This document shows, piece by piece, positions 46,120-57,128 of a DNA stretch of 64,000 bases (the first letter of the stretch is position 1; each line of letters begins with the position of its first letter). The stretch is from NCBI GenBank assembly GCA_024803745.1, contig JANJXV010000014.1:2837001-2901000 (forward strand), read 5' to 3'. A program made the translations under genes and the position numbers. Under the pieces are notes generated by a model. It saw only the letters and a program-made list of their open reading frames with translations. It had not been told where the DNA came from and searched no databases. The stretch comes from Megascapheus bottae. Taxonomy: Eukaryota; Chordata; Mammalia; Rodentia; Geomyidae.

Positions 46120-46829
46120 ATCTTGGCTTTTTATGCTAGATCTAAACAAAGAACAGTCTTACTCCATCATCCACCACAAGATAAGCAGGTGGACAGAGCC
46201 AGTAACTCATTGCCATTGGGACCTGTGAAGCTTTAGCCATTCTGGTCTACAGAAAGTCAACTACAAGGACTTTTATCTGAATTTCTCACTGTCAGAATGG
46301 TCCAATAATTTTCCAAAGCTGTGGTTCTGGAAGACAGAGGAAAGTAGAGATTCTTTCTTCTTTCAAGCTAAGGAAAAGGATAGTCAATATGTATGTGCAT
46401 GTAAGAGTGACAGAGAAAAGCTGAAACTGCTTTAACACTTGAACACTAGTTTCAAACTACTGCCATCATAGTACCACAGACAGCTAGAGTTGTAAGAAAC
46501 ACTGAAGATAATTTCATCTCCTGAAGTTTGTGATAAGGAAATGGAAGCCTAAGTTCTGTTGAAATTTCAAAACCAATCTCTTTGTGGAGCCAAGGATTTT
46601 GCTAATAAGTAATTTGAAAATAGCATCTATTTTATAAAATTTCATAAACATATCCTTCCTAGAAGGATGATCTGTTGTAAGAAGTATAGTGATAATTAGT
46701 TGAGGAATCAATATGAGATAAATTTTAGCCATCAATATAGAGATGGTAGGCGAAATGAGTCCAAGTCTTGTACCAATAAATAATATTTATTCTAGATTTT
46801 TTTAAAAAAGAGCGTATTCTGGCAACAAC

Positions 46830-47032
46830 AAGTGATACAGTTATGTTAGCAACTCAGGAGGTTACGACTTGGAGAACTGTGGTTAAAAGCCAGTATGGAC
46901 AGAAATATCTTATCTCCAATGAATCAGCATAAAGCCAGACTGAAAATGTGGCTTAAGTGGTATCATGTCAGTTATGAGCAGAAATCTAAACGAGACACTG
47001 AGGCCTTGAATGCAAATCACAATGACTAGAAT
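46830..47032 (+). mobile_element. Decayed B1+tRNA composite SINE
   Basis: AGCAACTCAGGAGGTTACGA, ATCTTATCTCCAATGAATC and ATGTGGCTTAAGTGGTATC follow the composite order with many substitutions. Confidence 0.7.
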
Positions 47033-48035
47033 ATTTAAAGTATATAGTAGTTAGCCAATATTTATCTCTCTTATTGATTCACCAACTGAATTCTACATTG
47101 TGCATTAATTCCTATACTATGCTGTCTCTCTTCATGGGGACCAAAATGTTTATACAAAAACAATCTTTACATACCCTCAGGTATTTCTTACCTCCCAGCC
47201 TTTGCAAGCACTGAACACACAGAGAAATAGAGCAGAAGAAAATGCAGCCAAATGTCATTCTCCCCTTGAAACCATTACCTTCTTTTCAGCTAGGGTGGGT
47301 GCCATTCATAGTAAACATTCACTTAAGGTACCCAGTTAAATTTGAATTCTAGACAGTCTGACAATGTTAGTGCAAGTGTTTTCCCAATACTGCTAAAATA
47401 TGTTACCAATTACTTATTATTTATCTGAACTACACATTTAACTCAGCACTCAGTATTTCATTGGTAACCCTACTTCTAACTCCTTTTCAGAAACAATTAC
47501 ACAAAATTGTACATGCAGAAATATGATGCATCCATAGTTTAGCAATCCAACATCACAGACTTGATACTTCTATCTGTACCTGTATATCACAGGAAGATGA
47601 CTTCTCACTTTTCATTAGGGTTAAAAAAAAAGAGGTAGTGTCAAATCCTAGTATTTGCAGTCTTTAGATTCACAAAGTCTAAAGATTCTGATGCAGTCAT
47701 TAGCTTGTGTCAACACTTTTACTACTTAGTTTTCTGCTAATGGAAGACTTGATTATCAAAAAAGACAGCAGCTCCTTCTACACTAGCGTTTTGGGCTTCT
47801 TCTAGATTTAAGACAGAGTGGTACATTTTTGGAGATCTCAGTAATTAGTTCATCAGGAAATAGCTAAAGAACCTTTACAGTTGGCAAATTGTAAGTCATC
47901 GCTTTACATTGACTTTCAGGAATCTGGGCCACCTAATAGCAAAAGGTCACTGTGAATCATCAAGGGGGGGCCCCTGCCTCCTTCTTGCGCTGACCAGGCT
48001 GGGGAATGGAAAACGTGTGGGATCTTCACTTTCTG

Positions 48036-48237
48036 GGTTTTTTGTTTTGTTTTGTTTCATTTTGCTTGTACTCAGGGGCTAAGAACTGTCCTTGGGCTTT
48101 CTCAAGGCTAAAGCTCTACCACTTGAGCACAGCACCACTTCTGGCATTTTTTTATGTATGTGGTACCAAGGAATTGAACCCTGGTGTTGGTGCATGCTAG
48201 GCAGGCACTCTACCATTAGGCTAAACTCCCAGCTTGA
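48036..48237 (-). mobile_element. Dimeric tRNA-type SINE with perfect 14-bp target duplication
   Basis: Reversed copy with a T-rich reverse tail (48038-48065). Flanked by ATCTTCACTTTCTG (48022-48035 and 48238-48251). This is the same family as the PDK4 3' UTR copy. Confidence 0.92.
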
Positions 48238-48393
48238 ATCTTCACTTTCTGTGAGTCTCTGTGACTGACTCTATTCCCCCATCATAGAATATTTAAACAA
48301 AAAAAGAAGTTTCTACTGCAATGACAACTAGAAAGAATTTTATAGCCCTCCCTAGCATAAAGGAAGATACCACATATTAAGAAAACAGATTCA

Positions 48394-48595
48394 GGGCCAG
48401 GAGTGTGGCCTTGTGGTAGAGTGCTCGGATAGCATGCACGAAGCTCTGGGTTTGAGTCATCGGTACTATGTACACAGAAAAAGGCAGAGTGGTGCTGTGG
48501 TTCAAGTGGTAGAGCACTAGCTTTGAGAAACCCTAAGACAGTGCTCAGGCCCATGAGTTCAAGCCCCAGGACTGGCAAAAACAATAAAAGAAAAA
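48394..48595 (+). mobile_element. Dimeric tRNA-type SINE
   Basis: Left unit GGAGTGTGGCCTTGTGGTAG and right unit GTGGTTCAAGTGGTAGAGC, with an A-rich tail. It faces the preceding copy in opposite orientation across about 156 bp. Confidence 0.9.
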
Positions 48596-51017
48596 AAACA
48601 AAACCTCACAGACTCAAGGTAAGTCTCCTTGACATTCTGCCAATCCAATGACACTTTCAAGTCACTTCAGTGAAGATATCCTAAAGCTACGTCTACTTTC
48701 ATATACTACCTTCATATACTGATGTATTTATATATAGTAAGATGCTTAAAGGTAAAGGGAACTTCTTGTAACTGGGCTTCATACAGCCTTATTCAGCAGC
48801 AGAAATTATCCTTGCCTTCCCCAAATCTTCACATTCTTACCTTTCCCTCCTCAAGAAAAATGTCTTTCTTGCCCTAGAAAAAAGCCCAATCTTGGTTCCC
48901 CAGGGTGTCACTTCCTGCTGAATTATGCTTGGAGAAAAAAAATCAAATGTCCTTTTGTACCCTGGAAAGCAATTGCAGACCCTATAATTCTCTTTTTCCC
49001 CTTGCTTATGTAATTTATACATTGGCTCTCAGTGAAATACATCCTGCACATATTTGCCTTATATTTGGAAGACTGCATCTTCAGCTCTGACCTTGCTCGT
49101 GTAAATAAGGAAACTGAATTCCCCATCCATGAAAGAACAAATCACTTTATCTTCTGGATAAATGAGTCAGTCCTTTTGCTTGTCGTAAAAATGACTTTCT
49201 CTCTGGAAAGTCTGGCTGTGGAATTGTTTTGAATCACTTTCAAGCATCTGCATGGTAAATTGAGTAGTTTTTCTTTACTTTTTCCTTTGGAAGGTGGCCA
49301 GCTGTCTTGCACATTCTTCCTGATAGCAACCAAAAAAATGTTTATAATATCAGCCAGCCATCAGTTGCCAGCCCTACCTTAAATCTCTTTCATATATAGC
49401 CAAACTAGAAGTTGGAGTAAACAGAAATGACTATGAAAGTGTTGATGTAGATAAAAAGTTCCTTGTGACAGATACTTCAATCAGCATATTTCATAGGCTT
49501 GTGAAGCCACTAACTAGAGGTAGTGCGGGAAAGATTCATGTTCTTCAGCAAGAGCATATCTTGTGAAGAAGAGGAAGAAAGAAAATGGTGTGGTTGAACA
49601 CCATAGCTGGTTTCTTGGTAGACATATTTCCTGAAAAGATGTTCCTGAAAAGCTCACATTATCACCTTCACTGATCAGAAGAGAAATTTGGATTCTAAGA
49701 CATAAAGGAACATGGTCAATACAGTAGGTAAATAGTAAAGCCAGGACTCATGACCACAGCCACCAAGCTTCTCTCTTTACCATCCTCACTGATATCTGAC
49801 AGAGAGTTTCCTCCCCATGCTGGAGGAAATAACAGAAACACTGTTGATCAAAAACTCATTTCACCAAAGCATCAGTGAGCTTCAAGACACAAATCAACAT
49901 TGGGTCTCTAGGCAGCCTTCATGTATATCTTATCTTTACCTTCTGAGAAGGCTTCTGTGGGTCAAGACGCCTCTGAGTCTACTGGTTCTACTACTTGACA
50001 GTGATGACGTGTGTGATCGTCATAATGCGAGGATCATCCTAATCAGACCTAATAGTTATAATACCTACTAGGCACTCAACAACATGCTCAGCACTTAGCA
50101 AGGGTTATTTAATTCCCAAAACAACCTAATAAGAAGGCTGCTATGACTCAAGCTAACTGATGCAATATGTTTCTCTGACCTCTTTGTGCCCTGTGTCCCA
50201 CTCCATCCTTTCACTCTGACAGGAAGGTAGCCAAACAGCATCAATATATGCAAAACATGCTTTGTGGAGTGAGCTGTATTTCCTATCATCTAGAATTTCC
50301 ACTATGAAATGTGTACAAACTAATAGAGGTGGAAGGAGAACGAGTGAGATAGAGACAGAGAGATGTTGATAGATGAAGGAAGAGGAGTGGAGGCAAGAGA
50401 GGGGACACTGTAAGAATGAAAAATGGTCTAAGGAAAAGAGTAGTGCCATCCTCTGGAGTCTGAGTGTATTTATGTGCATTCCCAATAGACTGAATTTCTT
50501 CCTGGTGAAAGATTGTGTTTGCACTCTTTTGCCAAAGCATGGAAGCATGGTGTACCTGTTTTGCAGAACAGGAAAATGAAGGTTAAGAAGTTTAAGTTAT
50601 TTACTCAGTCTCCTATTTTGTAATTAGTATGACCCAAGTTTGACCCCCAAATCCATGTTTCTTTATTCCTCAGATAAACAGCATGGCTAAGTCTAGAACA
50701 AACAAGTGCATATGACAAAGCATAGATGAAAATTAAAAACAGGAACAATCTTATGTATAACCTAAACTACTGTGTTGTAGATTTGGCATAGAGCTTGTTA
50801 ACAATTGTTGTCTTGGTCAAGTCAGAATGCCAATGTATGATTCAAAAACAAACAATGTAACTTTAAGCCACAGATATTCAGAGAACTAACAGCTATTGGC
50901 AACAGTGCACTGGGAATACAAGCTACAGACATTCCCACAGGTTCTGCTAGTTTCACCTCACTTCCAAGACTGCAGTTTTTATACAAACACATTCTTTGCA
51001 TCCAGAAGCATTGTTGT

Positions 51018-51106
51018 TGGGGCTGGTCTTTGGATTGCAATTCCCTGATTTTCACCTCCCACATAGCTAGAATTACAGTCATGAGCCACTGTGACTGGCA
51101 AGTCGA
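51018..51106 (-). mobile_element. B1-like fragment, reversed
   Basis: Matches only the reversed left unit: CACCTCCCACATAGCTAG, then ATTACAGTCATGAGCCACTG and TGACTGGC. Confidence 0.75.
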
Positions 51107-51468
51107 ATCATCTTTAGACTAAAGGAATTTGCAAAAGTAAGTGTGCCTTAAGGGGGCCCCATTCATCTGTCTAGAAGTCAAACTTCAGTCCTGCAAGGGA
51201 GCCACTGTCAGTTCACCAGGTTTTTCACACAACGAGGGGGAGGGAGATACTATTTGCCACCCTTGGGCTCATTCCCAGGTCTGAAGCCCAGATTTCACAC
51301 AGACCTGGTCTAAGATGAAGTAGCTCAGGCTAAGTGTTGTCAGTGGAAGGCTGAATAGACACAAGTATTTTGTCGGAGGACTTAAGCTTCCAACAAATTG
51401 GACATTCTCAGACCAAGCCAGCCACTTGAATCTGCTCCCGCTTTCCTCAACCCTGGGACCCCCCTCAC

Positions 51469-51959
51469 CTTGTGGAACTGTGGCGGGTAGATGGTGGCCG
51501 CTCCATGGTTCAACAGCAACTGGTAGCAGATCTCAGGCCGGGCTGAAGGTCGCACGGAGGTGACCTTGAGCACATACTGGATGGCAGCACACCCGTTGAT
51601 ATCCACGAGATTGGCCTCGGCGCCAGCTTCCAGCATCATGTGCATGAGCACGTGGTCGCAATTCCAGGCTGCCTTGTGCAGGGGAGATTTGAAGTCATCG
51701 TCACGGGCGTTGACCTCGGCTTTGTGGTCCAGCAGGGTGCGGCAGATGAGGTGGTGATCCCTGCTGTACTCCTGCTCTTTAAAGCGGAGGGACCAGTACG
51801 CGGCGATGGCCAGCGGCGTCTCCATGTGGGCATTCACGCTGTCCACCACGGCGCCATTCTCCACGTAGAAGGCCACCAGCTCCCATAGGCCGAAGTGGGC
51901 AGCCGTGTGCAGGGGCGTCTCCTCATCCTGGTTGTTGGTCTTCAAGTTCACATCAGCGC
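51469..51959 (-). CDS. ASB4: ASB4 central coding exon: ankyrin repeats
   Basis: It encodes 163 full residues, [10 protein letters not shown] through YPPQFHK, after two bases of a split Gly codon. Acceptor CCCTTAG ends at 51960 and donor GTGAGG starts at 51468. It spans about residues 164-326 of ASB4. Ankyrin helices are visible at [24 protein letters not shown] and the weaker CAAIQYVL. The Asn of AEVNARDDD corresponds to residue 246, reported in human ASB4 as a target of the oxygen-dependent hydroxylase FIH. ASB4 is the substrate-binding subunit of a Cul5 ubiquitin ligase linked to vascular differentiation and to hypothalamic IRS4 signalling. The exon is CpG-rich (30 CpG by hand count) in an AT-rich setting. 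The longer minus-strand open frame around it runs into intron on both sides. Confidence 0.97.
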
Positions 51960-52416
51960 CTAAGGGAAATCGAGGCAGGCAAGAAGTTGAGACCAAGTTT
52001 GCCATTCTCACTCAAGCGGTGCGTAAGGAAGCCGCTCTTTGGAACAACTGGACATCCAGGGAGAGGAGGAAGGCATTTCTGCCACAAGTTCTGGAATGGC
52101 ACTGTTGAACTTCAGGTCTTACCTTCCAAGGCAGATTTGGAAATACCAAATGATTTCTGTGATTGAACAGCTTTTTATCAATAAAAAATGCGAAACACCA
52201 TTAAAATAAAGGTTATATTGGAAATTATGAAGCTTGTGCGAGTGGGTTTGGGGGAAAAATCAATTGTTTTGAATGTTTTACAAAATGATATTTCTCTTCT
52301 CTTTCAAAGCAAGTGAACCTAAAAGTATGTGCAGGCAAACTGGAAGGGCTTGAATAAATTTTCCAGCTCCCAGGCTGACATCTTAGTATTAGAACTAACT
52401 CTTTGGAATACAGTGA

Positions 52417-52417
<1 letters not shown>

Positions 52418-52450
<33 letters not shown>
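52418..52450 (+). repeat. (CA)n microsatellite
   Basis: About 32 bp of CA dinucleotides. Confidence 0.96.
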
Positions 52451-52452
<2 letters not shown>

Positions 52453-55400
52453 ATGCTGCCAAACTAATCTAAAGGTCATATTTTGCATTGAAAAGGGTAA
52501 AAGCTAGTACAATAGAAATAGATATTGTAAGAAAGAAAATAATTCAGAGATTGTAGCATATTCGAATTGGGGTTGACAAAAGATATCACAAATACATACT
52601 TTTTTGTGCTTGAGAATCTTCTTAAAAATTATCTTATTCCAATCCACTATTTAGCTGACCAAGAAAGCAAGGTGCATTTTATTTTTCTGATAAGGAATGT
52701 TAAGTAGGGGAATGGTCAATTTGAGAAGGTGCAATTTTCCTTCTCTGCCTAATTTACCCTGGGCATTTTACCTTGGGCAACATTCTAAACTAAATGCTTT
52801 CCATCTACTATCTCATGAAATCTTTCTAGCAACTCTGCAGTATGTACAGTTTTAATCCTACTTTTATGGAAGAAGGAATTTTAACTTAGGTTAACAATTG
52901 TCCAACAGTGCACTAAACTAGTAAGCAGGAGAACCAAGATTTGATTTCAAATTACTCTGCCATTCTACCTCATTACTGCTTTTCTGCAGGAAAAGAATTT
53001 GTGTGCATTACTCTTACTCGGCATATGAAAACCAGAAAGTATTTTAAAAAATAATGTTGCATTTTGTAATGTTAAAATATCTTTTCTCTGTGAATATCTC
53101 TGATATTTCCTTTTTTATGCCCTAACCCCTACCCCCAAGCATATGAACATATTCAAGATTCAAGAAAGGCAATTCTCCTGCAAGCAAGCTCAGTCAGAAT
53201 CCTATGCAGGATTAACTCTCCACTGTGGTTTGCAAGAACTCTTAGTTCAGGATTCTGAGATGGTTGATTTTCTAACTTGCGGAAGGCAATACTGTAACCA
53301 CAGGCCGTCATTCACAGTGGCTCTTTTCATCAGTATTCTGCCCTGGAAGGGTTCTGGGTAAGGTCTTCATTCAGGTCAAGGCTTTGCTCCGGAGTGAAAT
53401 GGAATAAATAAGGACGTCTTCCCAGAAGCCATGTGTGGGGTCATTTTGGACACTGGAGAATTTCCAGTAAGGAAGAGAATCAAAGGGTCAGAATAAAACT
53501 TTTACAGGCCAACCTGGAACAAATCACATCCTTTATTTTTTTAATGGACTTGGACATTTACAATTGATCTTTGACCTCTTGGTACAACTAGATATGTAGC
53601 ACCGTTGGCTTTTCTAAATAGCAGATCTTTATTTTTATACTTCGAGTTGTGTCTTTTGAGAGCAAGTTTTCCTAGGCATATGAAATACAGGAGAGATTGA
53701 TTAATTTTTTTCAGGGTTTTATGATTTATTTAAGAAATTAGAGCTCAGAAACTTGAACTCCTGGGAACTTTTACAAATATTTTACCTTGAAAGTATAATG
53801 TATTCATTTCCAAAAGCTTCTATAATAAAATGTCTCATACTAGATTACTTTGAATAACAGAAATTTGTGCATATAACTCTGGAGACCAGAAATTCTAAAA
53901 TTAAAATGAGGACAAGGTCAGTTCCTTCTCAGAACTTTGAAGCAGCCTCTGTCTCCACCTCTGTCTTAGGTTTTAATGAGAGCCACTAATCCTTGCTGTT
54001 CCTTTGCTTGTAGACTTGTTATTTGATGCTCTGCCATTTCCATTATCATTATATGGCAGCCTCTCTGTGCCTCTGTACCTTCACATGTGGTCATCTTCTT
54101 CAGCACAGGAGTCATACCCACTCTTGTACAACCTCATGTTTATGTAAGTATTTTTACAACAATCTTCTTCACATACAAATTTACAGAATGATGAGTTGGA
54201 GATTAGGGCTTCAACATAACACATCTTCTTGTCTCAGGAGGCATATAACATATATGAAAATAGTTTAGAAAAATACATAGATATGATTTAAAAATTATCA
54301 TAAAGTCACTACCCATGTAATCATATACCAGGTTAAGAGCTAGGAAAATTCTCCAATCTCCTGTTTTCTCCTCCATCACAACTCCAGACTGCCAGAGAAA
54401 ACTATTATCAGAAAATTAAGTCTATTCAGAAAACCAGACCTTTGCATTTCCATTTTGTTTTATCACTTTTGTACATACATGTAAACTAGTTCTATTTTGC
54501 TAATTTTGAACTTTGTATAATAGAGCCATCAATACATATTCTCAAATGGTTTGTTACTTTGTCCAATACTATATTGGCATAATCAACCTATGCCATAATG
54601 TGAAGTATTTGTTTCTTTTATTGTAACATGGGACCTGACTATGAAGAAAGGGCCCAGGTTTCAAAGAAGATATTTGTGAGAAACCCACTGAAACTAGGAT
54701 TGCAGACTTTAACACCATAACATTAATAGTACATGTTTCATTTGTGCCTTCGTCTCTTGTCATTATCTCTCAATCCCAGGTAGACATCAGAGGTTGGTTG
54801 AGATCCCCTTTCAACTAGCACTGTGGCTCCCCCTGCTGGGCCTTGATACTTTGTACAGGCCCCAGAAGTCATACCACAAAGCATAAGCTTTCTCCAAACC
54901 TATCAAAACCAGAACTCTGTTACTCTGTCTTCCCAAATTCAGCAACTACAACCCCACTTCATATCCTAAACCAGATCATCTCTCCTTCCCTGTCCAGATG
55001 GTGTTAACTTGTTGGAGAGTTTATAGCAGAGATGGTGTTGAAATGGACAACTATCCCAGGTTAGTACTTCTTAATCCTCAAGATATATGTTTCCCCTTCC
55101 TCTTCTGCAGAGACATGCATACATAATATAATCTATTATAGTGCTAACATTGGTGAACACACTATGGATTCCAGAAAGAATTAGATACAATTGACAAATT
55201 TCAGGTAGAATCTTTATTAAGCTGCCTCCAGTATCTGAGATGTTTCACTACGATTAGTTTAGACATGAGGTTCATCAACTTGAACTACACCTGACTTAGT
55301 TCACAGGGCTGACATAGGTTTCAGTGTAGGTGAAAGGCAGCGTGCTTGTTCTTCTGTGAAAATGTTAATAAAGTCTGATATTTTGAACATTCACCAAGAA

Positions 55401-56774
55401 TTTTACATATATTGTCTCATTTATTATTAACGGTAAGCATTCTTTTGAAGTATCTATTATTCAAAGGTTAGAGCTCTCTTTTCCTGTTCAGACCTTTTCA
55501 TTTCCTGCATGTTCTGGAATTGTTTCTCAAGTCGGCTTCTTTGTCAGGGATACAATTTTGTAGAGTGTCAAGTTTGTTATTAACTGTCACCAAAGCATAT
55601 TTTCAGTTGGCTGCTTTGTTCTTGTTTCAATTTTGACCTTTCAGTCTACAATCTAAAGCAAATATATTTTCTTGTATCTTCCATAGTCTTGTCTTAAATG
55701 AAATCTTAAATGAAATACAATTTTCCTTAAGGTCTTGTATTCTCTAATGTTCCCATTCTCTATAGTCTGAAGTTGGGAACTACTTTCTTCTAGATCAACA
55801 AGAATACTTCCTTCCTCCCTTTCCTCCCCTGGGGTGCTTGATCCTTTAAAGTGCACCTCACCTGATTATTACTGATATTTTCACATGTATGGACTTTGCC
55901 ATTTTCAGTGAAAGGGGGATATTTTGTTCAGTCTTTTATCCTCATCCTAACATCACCCACAAAGTCACTGGGAATTTCCCATTGGACATATTAATACTCC
56001 GTTCCCAAGTCCTCTGGAGAAAGTTTCATTGCCATTACCAAAAGTCTTTTGATACCTTCTGCATGCATTATCTGTTAAACCCGTACACATCTCTGTTCCA
56101 ACAGACACAAAATTACTGGCTGTAGTTACCCAGTTATTGATACCTCCACTTTACACTTAGCAAAATCATTTCAGTTGCTTTAATTTTCTCGACAGGATTT
56201 CATCAGGATGAACCAAGTATGCTATTGTAATGACATTCAAATATCAGAGGATCTAAGCAACAGAAGTTTCTTCCTCACTCTGTTATCATAGTTTCAAGTT
56301 GTAATTCAAAAGACTAAATATCCTCTGTTTGCTCTCTCAGAAGCTCTGTATCCTGTGTCTCCTGGCTAGACCATTTCTACTCATGATTTTTGTCAACTAC
56401 CAGGACATCACAGAGTCAAATAGACTAAAAATTCCACACAAGTTTTCATTGTGTGACCTTGAAAGTGACTAATGACTTCTGCCATTAGCTGGGAAAGTCA
56501 CATTCTTGGTGATGTGCAAGGGAACTAGAAAGTCTGATTTTCTGTAACCCCTGAGGGCAAAGGGGCTAGATATGGTTGAACTTCAGTTATTTCTACCATA
56601 GCCCAATTGAGTTGACTTTCGGTTAAACATAAAATGCTGACTAATTCAGCTCTTACTCCCTCTCTTTTATTTTTGGGGAAAGAACTGTCTTCTCCAATTC
56701 AAAATTAACTTCTCCATCTTTGTCTTGGATCAAGTACCCAGTAGTAGATAGTGGCCATACAAATTTCTCTGTAC

Positions 56775-56855
56775 TATATATGTATATATATATATACATA
56801 TATGATATATATGATATATGATCTCCCTATATGTAGATATATATGATATCCATAA
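56775..56855. repeat. (TA)n / ATATGATAT-rich tract
   Basis: TATATA runs with interspersed TATGATATATGAT units. Confidence 0.9.
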
Positions 56856-56924
56856 ATACGTGAACTCCATTTCTATTAACTTTTAGCCCTCCTTTAGTAA
56901 GCATTCATTGTAAGTATATTTTTT

Positions 56925-57128
56925 CCAATACTGAGGCTTGAACTCAGAGCTTAGTCTCACTCAGCCTTTTCATTCAGGGTTGGTACACTATTCCCTTGAG
57001 CCACTAACTCCACTTCTAGCTTTTTGCTGGTTATTTGTCTTCCTAGTTTACCACTGAACCTTGATCATCAGATCTCACACTTGTAAGTAGCTAGGATTAT
57101 AGGCAGGAGCCACTAGTGCTGCATGCCT
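56925..57128 (-). mobile_element. B1+tRNA composite SINE
   Basis: Reversed right unit (GAGGCTTGAACTCAGAGCTT) and reversed B1-like unit (CATCAGATCTCACACTTG, then TAAGTAGCTAGGATTATAGG). Confidence 0.82.

Larger units (their letters stand above)
40398..51468 (-). other. ASB4: ASB4 intron 3
   Basis: An 11-kb intron (donor GTGAGG after 51469). It holds a solo LTR, several composite SINEs, two L1-type fragments and microsatellites, listed individually. The unannotated parts (such as 41000-42840 and 49150-51000) are unique-looking, and their small open frames resemble no known protein. Confidence 0.85.

Noticed and set aside
45797..46673. A TGATCT match at 46668 as the second target duplication for the LTR starting near 45803.
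   Set aside because: There is no CA end before it. The alternative boundary with ATCTTG on both sides and TG...CA ends is exact and shorter.
51560..51888. Plus-strand open frames of 65 and 82 codons opposite the ankyrin exon.
   Set aside because: They are antisense shadows of the GC-rich ASB4 exon 3.
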